A program made the translations under genes and the position numbers. From Antilocapra americana (Eukaryota > Chordata > Mammalia > Artiodactyla > Antilocapridae), in assembly GCA_007570785.1 (NCBI GenBank), contig ML660777.1:1319845-1383844 (forward strand): a stretch of DNA of 64,000 bases. The letters run 5' to 3'. Under the pieces are notes generated by a model. The model saw only the letters and a list, made by a program, of their open reading frames with translations, ran no database searches and was not told the origin of the DNA. Below, piece by piece: positions 56,507-64,000 of the stretch (within the stretch, counting starts at the first letter, position 1; every line of letters starts with the position of its first letter).

Positions 56507-58324
56507 AGGGCATTATAGAACTAAGCTATCATTCTTGAGGTCAGGGAAAGGTGCATGAGGCACACATCCATGGTGGGTAAGAAACGAAGCCATGGAAGGA
56601 CTTTCCCGAGAGGTCATTCCTGTTTCATGTAGAGATGAATATGCAGTTCAAAAACCTTCCCATGGTTTTTGTATTTTTAATTATATTGAGTTTTGAATTT
56701 AAATACACCCGTGTGCTGTTTCTGTTCATGTCTCTAGCCTAGGAGACCAGCTGTGTTTCTGGGACTGGTGCAGGCTTGTGCGTGACTCCCATGATCCTCT
56801 GCTGCCAGGAGGCTCATCTCATGGGCACATCCCAGGGCAGCCCCGCCACTTACTCCGCTTTCTCTTAAGTGATTGAAAAGCACACTTGACACACACGCCC
56901 TCTTCAGAGATCAAGTTATAATTAAATCCAGGAAAACTCTCTGACAGCTGGGGCCTGCAGGTTATGAGCTTGGTATTTGTTCTTGCAGAAGCCCACAGCT
57001 ATAGCTGATGCGTTGCTGCCACATGCCTGACATGGGTGACCGTGGAATGTTTGTTCTGTCTACAGTCTGTTTTGCTTGGTGAAAATAAAAGCCCACTCGT
57101 AAAGTACACTTGCTTTGAATACAGATTTTAGCATTTTCTCACAAAAATGAAGCTCTCTGGGTTCCCGACAGGACAAAAGGTTAGTTTGACATTGTGCCAA
57201 CAAACAAGAGACCATAACTAAGTAGCTGACAATAGGTAGACACAAATGCCTTGGAGTGGGGGGCGGTGCCTGGTGGGGGGCCAGTGTGGAGCCCAGATTT
57301 AACAGCTTCATCAAAGGGAATGTGTTAAATGCTCATTAACTAAATTTACAAATGATCCCCAACTGGGAGGTGTTGCAAACAACAGAGGAATAAACACACA
57401 TACACACCCTCACTCCCTAATTACATGCATATATGCACACAAGGCAGGAAATGGAGTAACATTCTGCTTGGAAAATAAATCCAAGACAAAATAGTGTTAA
57501 GCACAGACTTGCAAAGAAAACATTAGCATAGATTTCTTACAGAATTAAGGGGAGCGCTCACAAATGGTAAACTTCCGTCTCTGGTGAAGGGTATCGGGCC
57601 ACTGCAGGGGATATGGGGCAGAGGGCCTGGCTCTCTGGAAATAACCCTGGAAAAGATCTGAAACATACCCAGAAGGAAAGCATGGGCCACTGGACACTAA
57701 CAGAGGCAGGGTAGGATGCTAGATGAAGTAGGCCACCAGACTGCAAATACTTTTTCCTAAAATCTCTAATTTTCTAGGGCTTCAGGAGTCACTGACCCAG
57801 ACCACACTGTTGGGTCTTGGTGGTGGAGGAAGGATCACACTGGATCACACTAGCTGGCCCCCACCCCACCCCCCACCAATCATCCCATGGAGGCTTAAGA
57901 AGCCCTTAGGAACAGACTTCTTACAGTATTGTTTGGGGAGTTGCACAGGCATTTTGGGGAGAAACAGTGCATTCTGGGTCTTCAGCCCCACCTGGATAGC
58001 ATCAGAGACTCAGAGCAAAACAGCACGTCCACTCCTGTCCCACCCCTGAAATCTGACCTTGTGGGGCACCCCCTGCTGGCTCCTGGGGCATCACACTCTC
58101 TGGGCAGCACTGCCTCTGCTGAGATATGTTTGTGTGATTGGGGACAAGTCCTTGGATCTCTCTCTCTGGGTCTCAGTTTTATAACAAGATCAGAATTTCT
58201 TACTGGAGAATTTGTGAATTGGCTTCAGGGAGATCTCAACCCCCTTCTTGTTTGTAAACCTTTAATGTGAATGTGCATTTTTTTTTAGAGAAAGAACATA
58301 CTCTTTAGGTAAGCATTGTATGTT
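56507..58324. other. Long repeat-poor intergenic stretch
   Basis: About 1.8 kb with no ruminant SINE or LINE recognised. Contains a short tandem duplication of 'ggatcacact' (57832-57851), a C-rich tract near 57856-57880, and a weak MIR at 58120-58200. Confidence 0.45.
58120..58200 (+). repeat. Possible MIR core fragment
   Basis: 'gtgtgattggggacaagtcc' and 'gggtctcagttttataacaa' match the MIR core in order. Confidence 0.5.
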
Positions 58325-58440
58325 AGGGAATTTCCCAGAGGTCCAGTGCTTAAGACATCATGATTTTATTGTCAAGGGTGTGGGTTTGATCCCTGGGGAA
58401 CTAAGATCCCACAAGCCACACAGTGCAACAACAACAAAAT
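58325..58440 (+). repeat. CHR-type SINE
   Basis: 'gggaatttcccagaggtcca', 'ggggaactaagatcccacaa', 'caacaacaacaaaa' tail. Confidence 0.78.
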
Positions 58441-59564
58441 AATCATATTTTAAAAGATGCTCCTGATGTAAGGAAGTTAACAACCATTGACTATCACTAG
58501 ATTATTATTAAATTTAGCTAGAAATTAAACATCAATCCCTATCCCATGCAGTCTCTTCCATCTCTGATCCATATAAACAACCAAACGTTCAGGTGATAAA
58601 GAATCTGAGGCATCTGATTATCATAGGTCCTCAAACCTATAATCTAGACATCCGACCTCCTTGATTAGGTGTATTTGGACTGAAAACCATTGGAACTTTT
58701 TGGCCTAATTAGTGTAAAAAAGAATAAATTCAGGGTTGCAGGTGTGGACCGGTGATTAGACCATTCCTTCGTTTGAAAAGTAAAGAGAGAGAGAAAACCT
58801 TCGACCAGAATTACCATATGAAATTATACTCAGACATCTTGGGATTCAAGAAAAATATTGGAAAAGAGAGAAGTGTGTTGCCTCTCATGGCTTTCTGAAA
58901 AACAAGGATAATGTCAACACCATGTCCTCAGCTAAACCTTGTAAAGTGTCCTCTGACTACCATCCTGGGAAATGGCTTTTCTTAGGTCCCCCAACACCCA
59001 GAGGCCACAATGTAAAGTCACACATACACCGTAGGGTGCTAAATGCTTATCCTATTGAACCGATGTCACAGCTGTGGCAATTAGCTTCATCCTCATTTCC
59101 AGGTAAAAAAAGAGGGGTTTCTGGAAATGTGGCACAATTTTTCTAAGGCTACAGATTGGCAACTGTTGGAGGTTGGATTCAAGTGCGGGCAGCCCCACTT
59201 TAGACCTTACTTACTGGTTTAACAAGTGTGTCTGGTTCCCATGAAGGGGTTGGGGGAGAGGTGAGAAGGGCTGGATCGGGAGAGGAGGAGGTGGTACCAC
59301 ATACGTTCAGTGTGCTTGTATGTCTTCCTCCCATGGGCATTCCATAAGTACAACAGGGACTGGGTACAAAGCTGCTTGAATTTATAATTACTCCAGCATT
59401 ATTACTCCAGCAAGGCCAAACAAATCAGTCTCTCTCTTCAGTTCCATTTCTCAATCTCCGGCTCCCTCTCTCTCCTTGTCCTTACCCCTCTCTCTTGTCT
59501 TCTCTTATTCTTTAACCAAAATACCTTTTTCTTTTTAAAAAAATTCTCTATTGTTTATTTTACT
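58441..59564. other. Unique intergenic DNA
   Basis: No recognised repeat in 1.1 kb; pyrimidine-rich at 59430-59510. Confidence 0.45.
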
Positions 59565-59864
59565 CTGTGTGCGAGCTTTCTCTGGTTGCGGCGAGTGGGG
59601 GCTACTCTTCGCTGCGGTGTACAGGTTTCTCATGGTGGTGGCTTCTCTTGTTGTGAAGCACGGGCTCTAGGTGCATGGACCTCGGTCGTTGTGGCATGTG
59701 GACTCAGTAGTTGCAGCTCCCAGGCTCGAGAGCACAGGCTCAGCAGTTGTGGCGCACGGGCTTACTTGCTCTGTGGAATGGGGAATCTTCCTTGAACAGG
59801 GATCGAACCTGTGTCTCTTGAACTGGCAGGTAGACTCCTATCCACTGTGCCACCAGGGAAGTCT
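59565..59864 (-). repeat. CHR-type SINE, long form
   Basis: A CpG-bearing middle ('ctggttgcggcgagtggggg', 'tagttgcagctcccaggctc') then 'gggatcgaacctgtgtctc' and the reversed head 'gtgccaccagggaagtc'. Confidence 0.88.
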
Positions 59865-59910
59865 GACATCATACATTATTGAAGTTCTGATTCTTAAAAA
59901 ATCTGAGTGA

Positions 59911-60084
59911 GACTTCCCTGGCGGTCCAGTGGCAATGACTCCAAGTTCCCAATGCAAGGGACCCCAAGTTTGATCCCTGGTCAGGGAACTAGATCCCATA
60001 TACCATATATGCAACCAAAGATCCCACAAGTCACAACTAAGATCTGGTGCAGTCAAATAACTCACTAAATAAAAATAAATATAA
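59911..60084 (+). repeat. CHR-type SINE
   Basis: Head 'gacttccctggcggtccagt', 'ggtcagggaactagatccca', A-rich tail. Flanks share 'aaaaaatctg..tgag' (about 59895-59910 and 60084-60096), an imperfect duplication. Confidence 0.88.
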
Positions 60085-60289
60085 AAAAATCTGTGAGAAT
60101 ATACATTCAGAATAATGGCTATCTTTGGAGGTGAGGGAGGGGATATGGTAGGTGAGAGGTACAGAGTGGCTTTAGATGTATAAATAATATGCCTTGTTAA
60201 GCCAGACCATCGGCATGCACTTAATGGCTTATGCATTTCCAGCTGAAAAATATGAATATTATTAAATATTAAACAAACTTTTTCACAGT

Positions 60290-60720
60290 CTGCCTAAAAA
60301 AAGATTTACTTGGCCTTAAAAATGTGCATACCACTTGACTGAGCAGCTCCATTTCTGGGAATCTATTCTGAGGAAATAATCTGAAATGAGGACAAAGATT
60401 TAGATGCCAAAGGTTCATCACACCATTATTTCTAATTTAAAAGTCTTGAAATAATTTAAAAAGTCTAACAAAGAAGAATGGTTGGGCAAATTATTCTGCA
60501 TCTGTGAGCTGGGATACTATAATACTTCTAAAAAAGATGCTTACAAAGTGTTTTTAAGGGTATAAAGAAATGCATTTGAGGAAATTTTAAGTGGAAAAAC
60601 AGAAAATGAAATTATGCATAATATTTCAAAGTTCTGGAAGAGGCCGAAAAACAAAAGACTGAAAGAACAAGGCAAATAGTGGGCACCTTTGGGTTGTGCA
60701 ACCGTGGCTTTTTGGACTTG
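60290..60720 (+). repeat. Old L1M 3' UTR fragment
   Basis: 'gactgagcagctccatttct', 'ggaatctattctgaggaaat', 'aagtctaacaaagaagaatg' and 'gggatactataatacttct' follow the sense L1M 3' region. Confidence 0.6.
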
Positions 60721-60760
60721 TTCTAAGCTCTAATTTTATACAGCTGAGTATATTACTTTT

Positions 60761-60880
60761 GGGTGGGGGGCACACCATGGATCTTTTAGGATCTCATTTC
60801 CCTGACAGGGACTGAATCCAGGCAACAGCACTGAAAGGCTGGAATCCTAACCACTAGGCCATCAAGGAACTCCCAATATG
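60761..60880 (-). repeat. CHR-type SINE with TSD
   Basis: Flanked by tattactttt at 60751-60760 and 60881-60890. The reversed head is 'ccatcaaggaactccc', diverged. Confidence 0.82.
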
Positions 60881-60912
60881 TATTACTTTTATAAAATGGA
60901 GAAAAAATTGTC

Positions 60913-61078
60913 TTCCTGTAGGTTCGATCCCTGGGCTCAGAAGATCCCCTGGAGAAGGGAATGGCTATCCACTCTAGTATTCTTGCCTGGAGAATTCTAT
61001 GGACAGAGGAGCCTGGCAGGCTACAGTCTGTGGGGTCACAAAGAGTCGGATACAACTGAGTAACTAACATTTTCACTG
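60913..61078 (+). repeat. Bov-tA SINE, 5'-shortened
   Basis: It starts inside the head at 'ggttcgatccctgggctc' and runs to 'ggatacaactgagtaacta'. The first half of the head, including the A box, is missing. Confidence 0.87.
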
Positions 61079-61183
61079 TCTTTTTTTTTAGGTTCTTGTC
61101 ATAAAAAATCTTCTTCATGTATGTGTATGGCTGAGTTCCTTTGCTATTCACCTGAAACTATCACAACATTGTTAATCAGCTAT

Positions 61184-61304
61184 GCTTGGTCACCTCAGTT
61201 GTGTATGACTCCTTGCGACCCCATGGACTGTAGCCCACCAGCCTCCTCTGTTCGTGGGATTTCCCAGGCAAGAATATTGGAATGGGTTGCCATTTCCTTC
61301 TCCA
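61184..61304 (-). repeat. Headless Bov-A monomer with perfect TSD
   Basis: Flanked by the perfect 13-bp duplication gttaatcagctat at 61171-61183 and 61305-61317. On the minus strand it begins 'ctggagaaggaaatggcaac', the Bov-A body start, with no tRNA head. Confidence 0.93.
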
Positions 61305-61317
61305 GTTAATCAGCTAT

Positions 61318-62292
61318 ACCCAGGGCAGAATAAAAAGCTTTAAGAAAAGTCTTCTGGTAGGTTCCTATATTGGCAATTGGGATAACGTTTGTCTCTGGGC
61401 CTAAATTATGTGCTGCTGCTGACAAGGCAACTCACGGGGTTATGGGAGGACATTCTGGAGTTCTTGGTCCCCAAACAATTTGGTGTCTCCTGTTTTGTGT
61501 CACCTTCTCCAAGACTAGATGGAGACAAGGAAAGCCCAGTAGGAGATCCAGGTAGATAGACACCCATGTAGAGAAGAACTGTGGTCACGTGAGGTGATGG
61601 TGTGAGGTTTCTCTGGTGTGTACACACACACACACACTCACACACTCGCCTCCCTGCAGTGTCCCTGCCCACATTCCACCCGGCCTGAGCTCCATGGGAG
61701 GAAGGTATGTGGCAGGAGTCCAGGGGCCTCTGGGGCAGCTGTCTCGGCGCCCAGGTGGCCGCAAGACAGAGTTGCAGCTGTGTGTGTCGTGGGGGAGAGT
61801 GGGAGCAGGAGCCCTCTTTCTTCTTCATGCCCCCTCCTCCTTCTTCAGTCCCGTCGGTCACCCAGGGAGGAAAGGGTTTGGCAAATTTGACTAGCTGCTG
61901 ACAGCTCCGAGTAAGGAAGAAGTCCACCTGGGCTGAGCTGCAAGTACATGATAAGCCTTGTGGAGTGGGGTCCCCAGAGACAGCTGGGGAGCAGTCGGTT
62001 TGGATCTCTTCAGGTTTCCTTCTTGAGATCTGTGAGTGTCTTTCCTTGCTTCCTGGATGTTAGGTAGTTAGAGCAGGAAAAAGGAGTCCAGAACGGCGGT
62101 GGCCCTTTTCCTATTCTAGGTACATAACACTGGATATACCTCTAGGTGTGTACTCAGAGAAATGAGCTACGCTTACAAGCAGAGGCTGCAGCTGAGGGGA
62201 GGTCTAGGTTTGCCATAGATTCAGGAGACACCAAACAAGCAAAAGGCCCCATGTCTCCTCACCACAATCTTGATCAAATGTTAAAATATATA
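61318..62292. other. Unique intergenic DNA
   Basis: Moderately GC-rich at 61640-61900. Open frames on both strands here are inflated by the CA/TG repeat at 61616-61648 and have no recognised domain. Confidence 0.45.
61616..61648. repeat. (CA)n microsatellite
   Basis: About ten CA units with one TCA interruption. Confidence 0.85.
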
Positions 62293-62373
62293 GGCTGACT
62301 GGCCAAAAAGTTCATTTGGGGTTTTGCCTACAATGTTGCAGAAGAACCCAAAAGAACTTTTTGGCCAACTCAA
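62293..62373. mobile_element. mariner-type MITE
   Basis: An 81-bp near-palindrome flanked by TA dinucleotides (62291-62292 and 62374-62375), the mariner target duplication. The arms share the perfect 14-bp inverted repeat tggccaaaaagttc at 62300-62313 and 62354-62367. It matches the known ruminant mariner-derived terminal repeats and encodes nothing. Confidence 0.85.
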
Positions 62374-62520
62374 TACATATTTATATACTTTAAATACATA
62401 TTTACATATATTTAAACTATATATAGTTTGATATGTATTTACATAGTTTAAAATATATTTAAAGATGTTTGATATATGCATGTATCTAAGCTTGATATAT
62501 ATGTATATAGGTACATGATT
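62374..62520. repeat. AT-rich low-complexity tract
   Basis: Mostly TA, ATATTT and TTTAAA units, including the perfect 16-bp palindrome aaactatatatagttt at 62414-62429. Confidence 0.75.
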
Positions 62521-62929
62521 TGTAATCTCATGATATTAGGCAGAAATTAATTAGCAAATCTTATCAAGTCAAGGCCTTACTCCTCTTCCTCCCCAACCCT
62601 ATAGTTCCATTCTTCACCTCTCCTTCCCTAACATAACTACTGTCAGCTCTTTTAGTTATTTTATTTATTTGTTTCTGGCATCGTTGTCATCGTTTCTAAG
62701 TTATATGCTTATCCTATTATTTCTCAGGTTTTTTTCCCCACTACAGACATACAGATATTATCTATTGAATTCTTAACATGAAGGATGATGATTTCACATT
62801 CCAATCTGCCTCCTTCCCTAACCCCCCTCATTTTCCCCTTTTTTTTTTTTTAACCCTTCCAACATAATAACTGTGTCAGCTCGGGTTCTCGGAGAAGCAG
62901 AAAACAAGGAAGCACTACAAATGAACAAG
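62521..62929. other. Unrecognised pyrimidine-rich DNA
   Basis: Possible old repeat; no family can be named. A poly-T tract lies at 62840-62851. Confidence 0.35.
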
Positions 62930-63202
62930 CTAGGACTTCCATGGTGGTCCAGTGGTTAAGAACCCACCTGCCAATGCAAGGGACAAGGGTTCAACCCCTG
63001 GTCTGGCGAGATACCACATGCCACAGGTCAGCTAAGCCCGTGCACCATAGTAAGAGAAGCCAGTGCAATGGGAAGCCTGGGTTCTGCAGTTAGAGAGTAG
63101 TCCCCACTCACAGCAACTAGAGAAAGCCTGCTCACAGCAATCAAGACTCAGCATGGCCAAAAGATAAACAAGTGAATAAACAAAACTAGATTTAAAAAAA
63201 TG
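62930..63202 (+). repeat. CHR-type SINE, long form, with TSD
   Basis: Flanked by the perfect 11-bp duplication aaatgaacaag at 62919-62929 and 63203-63213. Head 'ggacttccatggtggtccag', long middle 'ctagagaaagcctgctcaca', A-rich tail. It is complete and relatively intact. Confidence 0.94.
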
Positions 63203-63213
63203 AAATGAACAAG

Positions 63214-64000
63214 ATAAAGGTGGTGGTTCCAGGGCCAATCTGGCACCATGAAGGAGAGGGGCAAGGAAGGAAGATTGGGTAGGAAGAGCCTTAGACTGCA
63301 GGGTCGTTCTAAGAAATTCAAGGCCAGGCTGATGCTGAGACCCAGAATAAAGACTGCTCAGTACAGAAGTCTTGCACTCTGCAGCCATGGCCAGCTCTGG
63401 TCCCCGTGCTGTGCTCAGTCACTGGTTGGGAACCCCAGGAGATCAAGCCTTCCCTGAAGACAATGGTGGGTCCCCAAGAGGGAATACATTCCCCAAAGCA
63501 GGTTGTCCTTCGAAGGCAAGTCTGAGTGGTCCACCTCCATGGCCACCACATTTACATTCTAATTTATCATTTTGTTACTGTTCAGTGCTTCCATTATCAT
63601 GACTGGATGGATATTGTTCTCAGCTGGGTCATATTGTGTACTATAATTGTATTTTCTTTTTTCATTATTTTTCCTCTCTTGAAGTTTTTTTCTTTACTTA
63701 TTTTTCTGTGTATTTGCTCATTATTCTGCTCCAAATATTCTAACAGAGTATAAACCACCCTGCAATGTGACAGAACCCATTGGTATATCAGTCAGTTCCG
63801 TTTCTCTATTTTGTTTATCTGTTCCATCTGGAGCCCTATTCTGGGTTGATCGTGCTTTGCTTATTCTCTCATTTGGTGGAGCAAGTCTTCCAGGAGCTTG
63901 TTGAAAGGGGCTGAAAGTGATGTCAACATCTGACCCCTTATATACTCTCAGTCCACCCCATATTTGATCCTTTCTAGGTCAGAAATCATTGCACTCAGAA
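63214..64000. other. Unrecognised intergenic DNA to window end
   Basis: 63214-63540 looks unique. From about 63800 'ttccatctggagccctattc' and 'aagtcttccaggagcttgtt' recall an old LINE-like repeat, but I cannot assign a family or strand. Confidence 0.35.

Noticed and set aside
57856..57880. G-quadruplex candidate on the minus strand
   Set aside because: Only three clear G-runs of three or more; the fourth would need the six-base run to be split.
61406..61927. 173-codon minus-strand frame
   Set aside because: Contains a Cys-Val run from the CA repeat, and overlapping frames are open on the other strand too; no domain recognised.
1..64000. Bacterial operons, CRISPR arrays, phage or plasmid features
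   Set aside because: The regularly recurring sequences are dispersed SINEs on both strands with individual duplications, not spaced arrays, and the whole window has mammalian character.

Overview
This window is nuclear DNA from a ruminant, most likely a bovid. It is dense with SINEs restricted to ruminants and cetartiodactyls: Bov-tA/Bov-A (a tRNA-Glu-like head joined to a BovB-derived body) and CHR-type elements. It also holds several pieces of the RTE-type LINE BovB, old L1, L2, MIR and MER5 relics, and almost no long open reading frames. There is no bacterial, plasmid or phage content. Cattle, sheep, goat and similar species cannot be told apart by eye.

The one protein-coding locus I can support is the 5' end of SASH1 (SAM and SH3 domain containing 1) on the minus strand. 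A CpG island at about 5790-6720 carries coding exon 1 (6059 down to 5931, 43 codons, phase 0), ended by a consensus GTGAGT donor. Bases 1-5924 are therefore the start of SASH1 intron 1. Everything above about 6720 is 5' upstream or intergenic sequence, where I see no further coding exon.

Layout: 1-5924, intron 1 with MIR, CHR, Bov-tA and BovB pieces and a G-quadruplex motif; 5790-6720, CpG-island promoter and exon 1; 6721-16000, upstream flank with a strong G-quadruplex motif at 7040-7069 and scattered SINEs; 16000-20100, an old antisense L1 split by a SINE, then a 1.5-kb antisense BovB fragment with a recognisable reverse transcriptase; 20100-26700, the most repeat-poor stretch, including a candidate regulatory block at 24970-26200; 26700-31200, L2, MIR and L1 layers broken by younger SINEs; 31200-36200, mostly unique DNA with a possible solitary LTR; 36200-40370, a 4-kb antisense L1 relic that holds a Bov-tA and an RPL37A processed pseudogene; 40400-47000, SINE-rich, including an L1/Bov-A chimeric insertion; 47000-64000, mixed unique DNA, SINEs, a BovB 3' fragment and a mariner-type MITE.

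I found no undescribed biological system. The items most worth a second look are the L1/Bov-A chimera inside a single target-site duplication, headless Bov-A monomers that share one 5' boundary, an unusually long duplication around one of them, the nested RPL37A pseudogene, and repeat-free upstream blocks that could be SASH1 enhancers. Repeat family names come from remembered consensus sequences, and edges are good to roughly 10-20 bp unless a target-site duplication (TSD) is quoted.
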